The notes beneath the pieces are model-generated. The model was given only the letters and a program-made list of their open reading frames with translations, made no database searches and was not told where the DNA came from. Below are positions 11,281-23,309 of a stretch of DNA of 64,000 nucleotides, piece by piece (within the stretch, counting starts at the first letter, position 1; each line of letters starts with the position of its first letter). The stretch spans positions 592,591-656,590 of the forward strand of contig NOKP01000016.1 of the NCBI GenBank assembly GCA_002682825.1, read 5' to 3'. The stretch comes from Neonectria sp. B-13 (taxonomy: Eukaryota > Ascomycota > Sordariomycetes > Hypocreales > Nectriaceae). A program made the position numbers and the translations under genes.

Positions 11281-12895
11281 CTACAGATGGCTGGCCGGAG
11301 CCAAACTGTCCAGCAGAACATGATCCAGCAGCGTCTTCACTGCCTTCTCAGATGTCCATGACCCAATTCTCTCGTCAGTGAGAAGATACGCCTTCGGAAA
11401 ACCAGAGACTTCCTTTTCCCCAAGAGCCATCCTAGCAATCGCCTCTCCCGTGAGCCAAGCCTTATCCATTCCGTGCCCATTGAAACCTGCAGCAATCCAC
11501 TCATCCCTGCTGGATCTGTCTGTAAGACTATGCGGGAGCTTGCCTACTAGCGGCATACCATCGGCCGTGAAGCCCATGATTCCAGACCAGACCTCTAGTG
11601 GTTCTACTGGAGCAGCGTCTTTCCAGATCTTTAGAGCTGCTGAGCAAAGCGTCTGTCGCGCGTCACTTGCAACGAACGAGTCATCACTCGTCAGCAGACC
11701 GCTCAGCTTCTGGGATTCACCGCCAAGGAACATGACTCCTGTCTTGGCGTTCTGCTGGGCATAGTATAGGCCGAGATTGATGTGCCCTGTCTTTGCGTCG
11801 TATGTACCCTTCGAGACATGAGCCCACGAGATCTTGTCGCCGACAAGGGGAAACGACGCTCCTAGTTTCTGCGTTGACATTGTACCCCTCAGAGGATACA
11901 GCTTGCCGACGAGGTTGGGTATCAAGTGAGACGCGTATCCATTTGTACAATGAATGATCTTCTTGGCTCGAAGGGTTCCTCGTGAGGTGTGAACGGTGTA
12001 GGGATAGCCGTCGGGTGATAGATTTCCATCGGTAATCGACACAACAGGAGTGTTGCACTCTAGCGTAAAGCGGTCGGAAAAGTCTCGTCTCAGTAATGCT
12101 AGAACTGCTGTCAGGAGCCTGTAGGGCCATAATGCAGCGACTCCCTGCTGCAGAATAGCACCAACGGCATCTTGATATCCAAATTTCTGCAATTTTTGAG
12201 GCTTTAGTCAAGGATTATAATGCCTCGGCAGCATGGATGGCTTCACGTACCTTGCCAGCGTCATCTTTGGACGACACCTTGTACTTCAAGTCACCATCAG
12301 GCAGAGCCTTGACAAGCTGACGAACTCCGTCAACAGCATCCTGAAAAGACCCGTGGCATTCGAACGCTGTAGTCGTCGTCACGTCTCGAAACTCCACAGC
12401 CTCGCGCTCGACTGGGTCGAGTTGAGCTGCAAGGTCTCTGAGCTGACGAATATTTGCTTCGCTAAACCGCACTGTCTCTACAGCCTGTTCAAGGCCAATC
12501 TCTTTGACGAGGCTCGAAAACAGGGAGTCGCTGTCGGAAACGAGATGGCCGCCGTTTCGACCTGTTGCGCCGCTGACTGCTGTGCGTGCTTCCAACATGG
12601 TCACCCGGAGGTGTTTTGCGTCGCGGTGGTTCAAGAGGGTATGAGCAACGCCGCAACCCGTGATGCCGGAGCCGATGATCACAATGTCTGTTTCTTCTGG
12701 CAGAATTGGAGATTGTGCGCTTGACACGGTGGGATGAGGTGGAGTTTGCCATGCCGCAACTGTCGGCTTTTCGCTAGGTAAGCCCGGGCGAACGGTGATG
12801 AGCTTGATGGCATCCTGAATAAAACCTTCAAGTAGTCAATGAAATCAACGTGACAGAACCGCGAGATGATCATTGTACTGACCTTGGCTTGACAT
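11281..12895 (-). CDS. FAD-dependent oxidoreductase, DAO (amino-acid/amine oxidase) family
   Basis: The minus-strand exons are 12895-12883, 12825-12251 and 12186-11281 and give 497 residues. The 13-nt first exon was chosen because the reading frame stays open upstream of the apparent start near 12727. It yields a typical leader (MSSQGFIQDAIK, then LPSEKPTVAAWQTPP) found before the dinucleotide fold in fungal relatives. The FAD-binding Rossmann motif is IIGSGITG at about residues 54-61, followed by ATGRNGGHL. The C-terminal part has the typical GFTADGMPLVG and AAGFNGHGMDKAWLTG. The family oxidises amino acids, sarcosine, choline-type amines or similar substrates and releases H2O2; the substrate here is unknown. 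The gene is divergent from the carboxylesterase at 13550 across a gap of about 650 bp. Confidence 0.88.
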
Positions 12896-13549
12896 GACGG
12901 GTGTGTTTAGCAGCGGGGCATTGGGCAATAGTACGCAGATGAGTTCTGACTGATAGCTTACAGCCAGGCAGTCTCAGCTACAACGACTTGCAGAGCCGCT
13001 CAGAGTGACCGCTTCTTTAATAAGAAAGAGGAGTGTTTCCTTATCGCGAAGAGAAATTGCTTGGGCAATTCTATCCGAGGATCTCGACTCGATCTGCCGG
13101 TTGGGAGGGGTAGATCTGAGCATGGATCAGTGGCCCGCTGCGCGCTTTTACATACTTGAAAGGGTATAGTCAGGGTCGGGCAAATTCGTCTCGTGACGCG
13201 GCGTCGCCCGGATATTGATAGGACAGCATAACTTCCGGGCGTCTCGTGCACAACACAATGAACAGGACATTGACACGCCTGCGGTGTCGCAACCTGCGGC
13301 CCAGGGGCTGACGTGCAGTCCCACTAACAGATGGGGTTTGCGCGCTCTTCTGCCTACCATTCATGGACTAGTCTAGTTCATCCCCGGATGTGGCACGGCA
13401 CTCTCGTACAGAGCACAGCCAGACAAGATAAATAAGTAGGTATTCGTACATATGAGGGAGCCATCCTCGGCTCATAGATCGATCCGGTCCACACCCAAGT
13501 AACTCCTCTTGCACGCTCGTCTTCCTGCTAACTTCCCAGTCGCTAAGCC
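12896..13549. promoter_or_regulatory. Shared divergent promoter region, oxidoreductase and carboxylesterase
   Basis: This 654-bp non-coding gap lies between head-to-head genes. No individual site is called with confidence. Co-regulation by the neighbouring Zn2Cys6 protein is plausible but inferred. Confidence 0.35.
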
Positions 13550-15351
13550 ATGACTGCCAGCCGACCCCCCACCGGCAAGATCAGATGCCCAGTCGATGGC
13601 CTCGGAGTTGTCCAAGGGCTCAGCTTCTCCAACAACGTTCACCAGTTCTGTGGGATACCGTACGCAACACTCGCCAAACGCTGGACACGTTCTCAACTGA
13701 ACGAATCATGGCCAAACGAATTCCATGATGGAACTAAGCTAGGGTAACACTGCAACGTAGCCTCGAAAGTCAGTCGTCACTAACTCTTCATAGATGCAGC
13801 GCACCCAATCCGCCTGAATACAATGGTCCTGAGGACATCCTCGTCCCTGTAGCCATCGCCCCCCATTTCGAAGAGCCGATCGAAGATGAACTCCATTGCC
13901 TTGTCATGAACATCACGACGCCCACGGCAGATACCAAGGCGAAACTCCCAGTCATGGTCTACATCCACGGTGGCTCGTTTCTCTTTGGCGGCGCAAACAA
14001 GGGCGTTTTTGACAGCGTCAACTTTGTTACTCACGCCGCGGCTCGCAACACTCCCATCGTATCCGTCAACTTTAACTATCGTGTTGGGCTGGGAGGTTTT
14101 CTGGCATCTTCTGCTATTAAGGCCGATCTTGCAAGTGACAGCTTCGAAGGCGTAGGCAACTTTGGCCTTTACGACCAGCAAGTTGCTCTCCGATGGGTGA
14201 ACCACTACATCGCTTCCTTTGGCGGCGATCCAGATAATGTCACCATCTACGGCGAGTCAGCTGGAGGAATGAGCGTTTCTCATCAACTTGCCGCTAAAAA
14301 CCCTGCGCATTTCCATCGAGCTATCGCAATGTCTGGTCATTTAAACACCATCCCAACATGGACGCTGAGTCACCACGAAAAGCACTACCGAGCGCTCCTT
14401 AGATATCTGGAAATTGACCCGGAGTCACCTTCGGCACTTGACCAGCTCCGCAGCGTTCCTCAAGATGTTGTCGCCCGCGCGACGATCCCAGTCGAGGGCA
14501 TATTCAATGCCACAGGGAATCCCTGCTACGATGGTGTCTTTCACGCCGTGAAGCCGTCGTTCAACGCAATAGCCTCGCCTCCTTCCTGGCTCAAAGGATA
14601 CATGGTGGGAGACGTACTTGACGAAGGCATGATTTTCTACGAGAGCTTCTGCGAAGACGACTTCTCTACTGTACGAGCTGGGCTGGCTTCGTGGATTGGC
14701 CCGGACGCAGCCGACGTTATACTCGAGCTTTATGGAGTCACGCCCGACCTTGCGAAAGACGAGTTCGTGAAACGCATGGAAGAAATGGCCGGAGATGCTA
14801 CCTTCAAGTCCCATAACTGGGTAGCAGCTCATCGGTCACACATCCCGCAGACCTTTGGCTATCACTTCGATCAAGTCTGCACCCACGAAAGCTTCCTCAA
14901 AGGACTAGCGTATCACGCTCTTGATCTGTTATATTTATTTCTCAATTTCGACGAGAAGATGACGGAAGGCCAGCAGAAGCTAGGAAGGAAAATGGCCAAT
15001 CATTTTATTGACTTTGCCTATGGGAAAGACCCCTGGCCTCGAATTACCCAGGGTGGGAGCTGGATGCGATATGGGCAGAACGATGCCCACCAAGTTGTTA
15101 CTGAAGCGGAAGACGAACAGGTGCGCAAGTATTCCCGGATGCAGACGATTATGGACATGGGCGTGTATGAGAAGTTCTCATTGGCAGTGGACGACATTTC
15201 AGGCAAGAGACATCGCATGGGCACTTTCAAATGGAAGTCTGATCAAGCTGGCTATGTAGCAAGGAATATGGAAGTTTGGGATGGTGCGGATTGTGAAGTT
15301 GAACCAGTTCTCGGCGGTGAAACTGGAACTCGTGAAACAGTTGCAGCTTAG
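13550..15351 (+). CDS. Type-B carboxylesterase
   Basis: Exons 13550-13743 and 13794-15351 give 583 residues. The protein is an alpha/beta-hydrolase of the cholinesterase/lipase group that splits carboxylic esters. Visible are the oxyanion-hole HGGSFLFGG (about residue 123), the nucleophile motif YGESAGG with Ser at about 220, the acid region DVLDEGMIF, and a likely catalytic His in LAYHALDLLYLF (the place of the usual HG-rich motif). The strand-defining FCGIPYA and EDELHC near the N-terminus match the family. No signal peptide is visible, so it is probably intracellular. It is divergent from the FAD oxidoreductase and converges with the Zn2Cys6 gene downstream (107-bp gap). The single intron has a CTAAC branch and closes in frame. 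Confidence 0.9.
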
Positions 15352-15458
15352 GGGTAATCTTTCTCATGAATGTTGGCAAAGACTCGATTCGACGTTATAT
15401 AGTTTCGTGACTATAGTTCATATAATCGATACGAGAACAACTTCAACACGTCCCTCGG

Positions 15459-17046
15459 CTAGTACAGGTGCAGCTCGATATTCAACTCAGCGGCAAACTC
15501 CGTAGCCAGGCCAAGTTTCGCTACCAAACCCTGCCCCTTCCCCTTCTCCCACACCTTGGCTATTATGTCCAGTGCCACCTTCTCCGTCCGATCCTCTGTC
15601 CGTTCATGGCCATCTTCCATCAGATGCTGGAACGCTAAGCGAGTAAGTCTTCGTTCCTGGCCGTTTTCGGCGAATAATCCTGCGATGAACAAGGGGTAAA
15701 GGATGGCCCGAGCGAGCGGTTGCCGAAAGCTGAAAGCTCCAGAGTCGACTATTGCTTGAACTGATGCGAAGACCTTCATTCGTAGAACTTCAGATCGAGC
15801 TGGCATTGGACTGTCGGCTGGGGAACACGGGTTCCGGTCAGTGCCCAGAAGTGCTCGACTGTGAAGCACGCCTGCAAATCGAAATGCTTCCCACAAATGC
15901 ATCTGAATGAACTCGTCACCTAGCTCACCGGGCCATCGCAGAAGGTTCTCTTCAGCCTCAGGCGATGCTAGACTTGCCAATAGGTTGATGAGTGAGTACG
16001 GCAGGCCCGAAGTCTGTTCGATTCCAGATGGTCTGTTTGGTCCGACGTGTAGCTTCCATATCTCCATCGATCGGCTGATCCTGTTTAATGTGAAACATGG
16101 AATATCTAGCAGCGCAATCACCTCGAGTAGATGAGCTTCGAGGGGAGATCTGTGAGTCGTAGTCAGGATGCCTCGGTGTTGAAGGACTCCATTCAATCCC
16201 TTCAACAGAGGTGTCCAGATGTATAGAGAGTTTATCTGGGTATAGGTATTAGCATGAACATATAATGGCTGGTTCAACGGCTCAACAAGTCAGACTTACG
16301 CTGACACTACACAGAAGAACTCCAGTCGCAAGTGTTGCATCCAGGTCTAGCTTCTCTGGCGTGTTCAAGTCATTGAAATAGTGCGACAGAGCTGACTGCA
16401 TGTATATCGGCGTCCAGTGTACCATCTCTGTGTCTAGACTTGCTTGATAGGCTAGAAAAACCTGTTTCAGGGGCACACAGCTGTCGCATAGAGGTATAAT
16501 ATCGGATTTGAGAAGTGTATCCTGGCCGGCTCGTCCTGTGAGGGTTTGATAACCTCGAACAGAGACTGTACCAGATGTGTTAGCTTGATTATAAAAGATT
16601 CGGGAAAACGTACAGTTCTCCATGAGTTGATTCGATATAGAATCACTCGGTAGGTTTTCATCGCCCAGTTGACCGTCTGATCCATACTGAAGATATAAAA
16701 GATCGAGTTGATCAGGGGAGGAAACTTGAATAGAGTCCGGGGCCTCCGGTACGTAATCGAACGAGTCTTCAGGAAGGGTATCCGCGGCTCCGATACGTTT
16801 TGACCTTCTCTGAGGCCGTGATTGACGAACTGGATTCAAAATGATACCCGTACTTGGCGTGGTTGTAATCGTGTCCGAAGAAGGGCCCCATGTCAGGCGC
16901 GTTTTGTAACCTTCGCAGGTCATCCCGGCCTGGCTGCACCTCTCGCACACTGGACGCGTCTCATCACATTTTTTATGGCGCCGTTTGCAAGTCCAACAAC
17001 TGCAGGGTCTTAGTATCGCATAATCAGGTAGATAGTACATGCTCAT
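15459..17046 (-). CDS. Zn2Cys6 transcription factor
   Basis: The minus-strand exons are 17046-16614, 16565-16300 and 16235-15459 and give 491 residues. The binuclear zinc cluster lies at about residues 16-44: CSCWTCKRRHKKCDETRPVC, then ERCSQAGMTC, with the CX2C-X6-C spacing of the Gal4 class. The rest is the helical middle region of fungal regulators. The first intron (16566-16613) is 48 nt and stop-free, so retention would add 16 residues without a frameshift. Another in-frame 39-nt intron-like stretch (gtacta...gcag) lies directly before the zinc cluster, so the exact N-terminus is uncertain. Its position between the esterase and the acetyltransferase suggests a local pathway regulator; that is inference. 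Confidence 0.85.
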
Positions 17047-17559
17047 GGGTCCGAAAGGAGGATTGAAGTGTGGACCACTGGATTAACTTACCCACGACGC
17101 GACCGCTGGATCATGGAGGCTCCCCAACGAAATCCTGGATCCAACGAGTGGACCTATCTGCGTCTTAACCAAGTCCACGCCGAGATGTCAGTCACAGGGG
17201 GTTGTGTGTGCTTGACTCTGCATCATCGGTGCCCTTTATCAGCAAAATCAAAATCAACATATCGAAGCCTCGGCTCCTATCAAAGGTGGGGTAGGTGGCT
17301 TGCAGAGATGGCCTATAATGAGGGGATAAATGCAACTAAGCGAAGTTGCGCTTCTCGGAGAGCCTCTAATCTCTTGACATTGCATCTCGGTAGTCTCCCC
17401 AACGGCCCGATCTTGATAAGGGGTCAAGAATAATGCCAGCGAGACCATGATTCGTTTGAAGTCAAATGAGCTTTATTTGATTTGATTTGCCGATTACGGT
17501 ATACATATCCGTTCAACGCCTGGAGACAGGTTAAACTTGTGTGTCTGACTACGACTATT
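17047..17559. promoter_or_regulatory. Upstream region of the Zn2Cys6 gene
   Basis: This 513-bp non-coding stretch holds the promoter of the regulator and the 3-prime end of the GNAT gene. No gene seen. Confidence 0.4.
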
Positions 17560-18382
17560 TCAACCCGTTTTGTCCCTCACCATGTAATAGAATGTTGTAC
17601 TAGAAGAACAGTTTGGATCCGTGAGTTTCTTCTCATTCACCAGCTTAAACCCGTACTTCTCGTAGAACCCAATGTTCTTCTCATCCGTGCATTCCAAGAA
17701 ACACGGTGAGCTACCTAATTGGTCGATTACCCATCTCATGATCGCTCCACCGACTCCCATTCCTTGAGTGTCAGGCCTGACGGCTGCGATTTCGAGGTAA
17801 TAAAGCGTGTTGGGGGGATGTTTGCTCTTGATCATGTCCGCGGATGCATAGTGAGTATCCATCATGGTCTCGATTCGCTAATAACCAGATTAGATGGTCT
17901 CTCAGAGCGTTTTGTGTCATGCTTTCTCACCTTTTCATCTGCGAATGGTTCACTTGGCTTCACCCAGTGTTGGTCCCAGAAGACCCTCAAGTACGCGGGC
18001 CACCACAAGGGGTTAAGCCATCTATGTTGCGACTTCGGAGGAAACAAGAAGCAGACCCCGACACTAGCAGGATTGTCTCCTTGGGTAACAACTTCCATTC
18101 CGATTCCGCGGACCGTGTACTCGCGTATGCGCGCCTCTTGCCATTGCTGCAGGGTCGGCTGCAAACTCTCCCAGCCCGGACCATTCGGATTTCGGTTGAG
18201 CCAGCGGATGAGAGGATCTGAGGCAAAGGATAGACTGAGTGTCTTTGCCGTAGCTGAAACGGACTTGAAGTCTAAAAAGAGAACAAGTGTCAGCGGTTGT
18301 GATGCTTTGTGTGATGACGACTGCACGTACCGTGGCTCAAAGGTCGCATCTGGACGACGGCTGAGCGCGCAGATGTGGTCAT
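17560..18382 (-). CDS. GNAT-family N-acetyltransferase
   Basis: The minus-strand exons are 18382-18331, 18271-17931 and 17877-17560 and give 236 residues. The fold signature is in the last exon: a beta strand YYLEIAAVRPD followed by the acetyl-CoA loop TQGMGVGGAIM, then FLECTDEKNIGFYEKYGFK, the usual C-terminal beta-alpha-beta element. The first part (DPLIRWLNRNPNGPGWESLQ) resembles fungal GNAT proteins with a long N-terminal arm. It would acetylate an amine, but the substrate is unknown. All three exons close in frame. The gene is divergent from the DUF3237 gene at 18854. Confidence 0.88.
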
Positions 18383-18853
18383 CCTCAACGTGGTGTGTGC
18401 GTGAAGTTTTGGCTGGAACAAAGAAGGTCGAAGGATAGACAGAGTACCTGGAGCTTCAAAACATGGAAATCTCGCCAAACATTACCGCGCAGTAATATGT
18501 ACAAAGTCTGTCTGTTGTGGGTCGCCGTCAAGTTCCTGCAAGGGAACTCCAAGCCCCACCTAACCAGCGCGGCACGGCCTTCCAAACGTGGTAAGAGAGA
18601 TACGAAGAGTGTAACTAGGCCATATTCGTCAGGCGGTGCCGCGCGCATCGTATGGGGTGCATTAGCTTCGACGATATTTGGGGTTGCGTCTTATCTCGGA
18701 GGCAAAGACCATCCAGGAACCCGAGGAGTCTGTGTTGGCTTGCATGGTATGATTGAGGACGTACATAAACGACAATCGTGGGATTGCTGACGGGTCCCTG
18801 TTCCTGTTGCATTGACTTTACTTTTCACTTGCTCAATCCTGCCCTGTCACACT
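18383..18853. promoter_or_regulatory. Shared divergent promoter, GNAT and DUF3237 genes
   Basis: This 471-bp gap separates head-to-head genes. No individual site was identified. Confidence 0.35.
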
Positions 18854-19499
18854 ATGACGCAGCAAAGCCACCCCGTCCGCGAGAGCCCTGGAAATGCCTT
18901 GTATCCCGACGTACCCTCCATGAGAGCACCATCTCTGGAGTTTGTGTATCGTCTCGATGCCAAGATGCATCCGACAGACGGCTACGACATCTCGAATGTG
19001 ATGGGCACAGGTGTCAGTCGGTCAATTGGCCACATTCAGTCCGGCACCGTAAAAGGACCTGGCATCGAGGGTGTCGTGGTGGAAAACAGCGGCGCTGACT
19101 GGGCCGAGCAAATTCACTCCAAAAAGGTAACTCTCCTCGCCTCGACCTAGTCAGTATGCTCACAAACATTCACAGATTTATTACAAGCTTGATGCAAGGT
19201 ATACCATCAAAACCTCAGACGGACAACACATCTTTGTCCAAGCTCGCGGCCTCTTCCGGCCCGGCCCAGGAGTGACGTTTGACTTTGAAGACTCTATGGA
19301 CGCGAGCTACTCGCAGGATCAGGTTGAGTATTTTACACACATCACGTTTGAAGCCGCGGGCAATGGTCCATATAACTGGATGAATGGGATTGTGGCTGTT
19401 GGGGCATTGCAGTCATACGGAGGCGCGGCTATCATTGACTGCTGGCGGTTGACAAACTTTCCGGGTCAAAGTGTTGAGGATGTGTATGTGGGTAGATAG
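18854..19499 (+). CDS. DUF3237 family protein
   Basis: Exons 18854-19126 and 19176-19499 give 198 residues. The ATG at 18854 (MTQQSH) was preferred to one 14 codons upstream because the family is cytosolic and starts shortly before PSLEFVYRLDAKM. DUF3237 features are visible: the SLEFVYRLDA strand, GTGVSRSIGHI, the GPGIEG turn, TSDGQHIFVQARGLFRPG and YFTHITFEAAG. These small beta-barrel proteins often sit in oxidative metabolic clusters. Their biochemical role is not settled, although lyase- or hydrolase-like functions have been suggested for relatives. Confidence 0.82.
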
Positions 19500-20315
19500 G
19501 CCACACGTTGCAATCATATGCTTTGTATCGGATTTGCATTGGTCTCTGAACTCTGAACTGGCTTCCTCTACTGTTGAATTTGCTCTTCTCGACATCTTGA
19601 ACGGCAATGGCTAAGACATTGCCATAGAGCAGTATGATGTAGTCAATTTCGGACTTCAAGAGAGTTAAGAGCAAGTCTTGCCCTCGACTAAGCAGGATAA
19701 GGCGGCTCCCAAGTGCCAACCAACTCCCGCATACGTCTGGATGATGACTCGCCCCCATCTCTCCCCGGACTCCTCCTGTCCGATTAGTCCCAGGATCAGA
19801 TCCACAGCCAGTGAAGCCGCCACGGAGACAGGCTGGCCTCCCTGCCCCCCGCTTTCCCCGCAATCCGGGACTTGAGCCGGCTCAACCTGAAGTCGGTCAA
19901 ACCGGGGGTCAGAAAAAGGACACACTTAAAGCGCGAGTGACACAAATCATCTGGCGTATTAGGGCATCATGTGCAGGAGAATGATCGACGTATTTTGTCT
20001 TTGACGCCTCTGCGCCTCCTCGGTTCATTTTTTTCGGCCCCCGCTTGCTGGCTATCTTGAAGGTGTCTATCTAGGAAAGGTGGTGAAACCATCGCCATGA
20101 TAGCGCTAACTGTCTTTGGTAGGCGGTGCCGTCGCGGACACCTTTTATCGCACTGCCTATCTAGAGAGATCAACCTCTTACATTGCCATAATCATCTACA
20201 TAAGAGCTGCGCAGAACGGAGCAAGTATGGTCGAAAGAAACAGCAGAGCAGTCCTCTCTTGTTTACCGAGAAAATTGAAGCTCTTTACGCTCGTCGCAGT
20301 TCGCCACTGATCACC
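19500..20315. other. Intergenic DNA upstream of the HOL1-like MFS gene
   Basis: This 816-bp stretch has no supported gene. Its right part is the promoter of the MFS gene. Confidence 0.45.
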
Positions 20316-22291
20316 ATGACTCGACACATTGAACCACCTCCTCCAGAGTTCTCGATGCCCCCTGGCACAGTCCGCCTCATTCGAGGTTTGTACTCGCAAC
20401 TCTAGCCATCGGGCGTTCATTAAACAAATGAGGATAGATGACGGCGCTGCTGAAGAACCACAGCTCGTGCCACAGCCCATGCCCTCCAATGACCCCAACG
20501 ACCCCTTGGTAATTGAATCTTGTGCCATTCTACAGCAGCGGCTGACCCTTGCAGAACTGGACTCGTAACCGAAAGCTGATGAACTTTGTTCCTACGCTTG
20601 CTCTTACAGCCATCATCTTCACTCAGTGAGTTCGTCGCTCAGTCCTTCTTCAGAACCCCAACTAACCCTCTCTCTCCTAGGACCTCCCTGCCCCTCGTTT
20701 TCTGGGTCCTCTGGATCCCCGAGTTCGGCTGGAACTACGGGCAGCTCAACAATGCTTCAGCCCTTAACTATGTTGGTACAGCACTGGGCTGCATCATATT
20801 CATTCCTCCTGCTGTCAAATACGGACGGAGATCGATGTATATCCTCTCGTCGGCTATCATCCTAGCTACAGCTGTGTGGTCAGCTTGCTTGAGCACTCTT
20901 CCTGAGCTATACATCTCGCAATTGATCTTTGGCCTGGCCAGTGCTACGAACGAGAGCATTGTTGAGATGACGGTAGGCAACACTGCTCCTTGTCGACGTC
21001 TTCTGCTGACATCTAGCAGATTGCGGATATGTTCTTCGTTCACCAGCGTGGTACCGCCAATGGCTTGTACATGGCCGTGGTTATGATAGGAGTACGTCAT
21101 CAATCACTTGGAAAGTTATGGACTACCGTGGTTGACCCGTCTTAGAGTTTCCTCAGCCCCATCATCGCTGGATATATGGCCGCCGATGGGAACTGGAGAT
21201 TGTGCTACTGGGTTATCTTCGCATTCGAAGCCGTGTTGCTGATCTACTTCTGTCTTTTCTTCGAAGAGAGCAAGTATATCCCTCGGATTGAAGCCCCGGT
21301 ACTTCAAACCTGTCCAGAGCGGCCAAGCTCCGCCACGAAGAAGGATACTAGCTCAACACCCGAGACTGCGGAACTAAGCACCACCATCACACCTCAGGTC
21401 ACCAACACAGCCCATAACATCAACCCAGATATCCCAATTCTTACTTGGCGGCAACGCCTACGCTTCGTTACGAAAACAGACGAGAGCCTTTGGCAAATTG
21501 TCTGCACATCCGCGCTCATTCTCTTCCGCTTCCCAGCAGTTATGTACACGGCTCTCACGTATGCATTCTGTCTATGCTGGATTTCAGCACAAGCCGCCCT
21601 CACCTCTATTGTGTTTACACAACCTCCCTATAACTTTGGAACCGTCGGCGTTGGTAACATGAGTCTTGGAGTCTTTATCGGATGTATTCTTGGCTCCGCA
21701 TGGGGTGCATTATCTGATCGAACTGTGTTTTGGTTCGCTCGAAGGAACTACGGCTACTACGAGCCCGAGATGCGGCTTCACCTTAATCACTTTCCTGCTG
21801 CTCTTATGGGAACTGGCTTCATAATGTTTGGAGTAACCGCGGCAAAGGTATGGCGGCTTTTACGCTTGCCTGAATGATATGCTGACGATAGTAGGGCATG
21901 CATTGGATCTACCCGTCGCTCGGCAGTGCCATCTTCGGTTTTGGCCTTGGTGGTATCAGTGATGTAGCACTCTGCATACTTATTGACAGTTATCAAGGAG
22001 TGAGTGCCCTGGAGCTCCTGATTCTACTCTTCTAACCCATTCCAGGTCACCGGAGAGGCGTTCATCGGGGTAGCATTTATTCGCAACTGCTTCAGCATTG
22101 CTATCTCTTTCGCCCTGGTTCCTTGGATGGATGCCCAAGGTGTGCAGAATATGTCCATCGTCATGGGTATCTGGGGAACTGTTATGGCATTCACTCATGT
22201 TCCGCTCCTTATTTGGGGGAAGAAACTCCGCGAGAAGACGGCTGATAGTTACCGAGCGATGGCTAAGGAGAGAGAGCTTTATCGGCTTTGA
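20316..22291 (+). CDS. HOL1-like MFS (DHA1) transporter
   Basis: The eight exons are 20316-20385, 20438-20508, 20555-20625, 20681-20972, 21020-21091, 21146-21847, 21895-21999 and 22046-22291, giving 542 residues. The N-terminal signature PNDPLNWTRNRKLMNF precedes helix 1. GWNYGQLNNASALNYVG, KYGRRSMY and DMFFVHQRGTANGLYM place it in the HOL1-like drug:H+ antiporter subfamily. A long hydrophilic loop (about residues 250-310) divides the two six-helix halves, and the late FIRNCFS helix and WGKKLREKT tail are typical. It is a plasma-membrane proton-coupled transporter with an unknown substrate. The gene at 44233-46150 is a paralog with the same signatures. Confidence 0.9.
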
Positions 22292-22979
22292 TGGTATTAC
22301 CAAGCGGTGGTGTTACTAACTTGACCCAGCATCGAGATTGGAGCATGGATTCAACTTTGAACAGGATAGAGATAGCTGGACTGGTGTTAATCATTCATTA
22401 TATAATACCATTTATGCATGGCGAGTTCTAAACTTGATATTATTAAAGCTCATCCTATACCTCTTTTCTCTCTATACTATCTTTAGCTCGTCTTTTATTC
22501 GTATTTGTTAGTTTTAATATATTATTTATTTTATCTTCTTATTTTATTTTATGAAAGGGACTCAAGGTTGGTAAAAGGTTTTTATTCCTGACCTTTGAGT
22601 AAATCATCTCTTAGTCTCACTGGTAGCGTTACTGTTGTAGGAAAAGGGATAAGCTTCAGAGCAGACCCCTATAAAAGCGGCAATATGTCTCATTAGGAAT
22701 AGTCAGGAATTGTATGGCAAAACCGCAAGCTTGGCCGGTCGGGATTAGGGTTGTGAGTGGCTTGATTTGTCGGGGATCGCAAAATTGACCCCGAATACCC
22801 TCGGCTGGCCAACGGTCTAAGTTAGGGAAGGCAAGTCTATAATTGACTTTCTAGAAACCTATTGGATTGCCAAATGAATGGAATCGTTGATCTAGGTAAT
22901 TAAACCATCGAAACTCGCGTCTCTTCTGAATCAACTGCAGGCCTAAATTGCTGAGATCCTTGGGAAATAATCGCACCAC
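22292..22979. other. AT-rich non-coding DNA at the left end of the pseudogene island
   Basis: A strongly AT-rich, pyrimidine/purine-skewed tract lies at about 22380-22550 and no gene is present. It marks an abrupt composition change from the MFS gene to the decayed interval that follows. Confidence 0.5.
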
Positions 22980-23309
22980 CTATTTGCCGTTTCTTTTCAT
23001 CCGCCTTGAAAAATTGAGCGAAACCCTTAAAAAACAACCCCCCCAGCTTTTCTGGCAAGACTTTGAAGAGTTAATCGTACTAAGTTCAATTTCAGACATG
23101 TCAACAACCTTTTCCTGAGATTTGCTCATGACGGATTTGGAGACTTCATCAGAATATATGGGCTGACGTCCCAAGGTTTGACCATAACAGCTCGAAAAAC
23201 GTGGTATTGAGGACATGGATTTATTGGCTAACGAATTTTGTATGTTAACTAGACCAAGGGAGGCAACTAAAAATAAGGGGAAAATAGAAAATCTGCGGTA
23301 GGCTAACAT
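22980..23309 (-). CDS. Candidate small secreted protein, orphan
   Basis: This single 330-nt reading frame encodes 109 residues. It begins with a basic n-region and a hydrophobic core (MLAYRRFSIFPLFLVASLG) and a possible cleavage site after NSLA. The mature part is Ser/Lys-rich with three cysteines and ends basic (RRMKRNGK). No family was recognised. It lies alone in AT-rich, pseudogene-laden DNA, a setting where effector-like secreted proteins occur, but it could also be a chance open frame or a decayed gene. Confidence 0.35.
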   Translation of the reverse strand: MLAYRRFSIFPLFLVASLGLVNIQNSLANKSMSSIPRFSSCYGQTLGRQPIYSDEVSKSVMSKSQEKVVDMSEIELSTINSSKSCQKSWGGCFLRVSLNFSRRMKRNGK

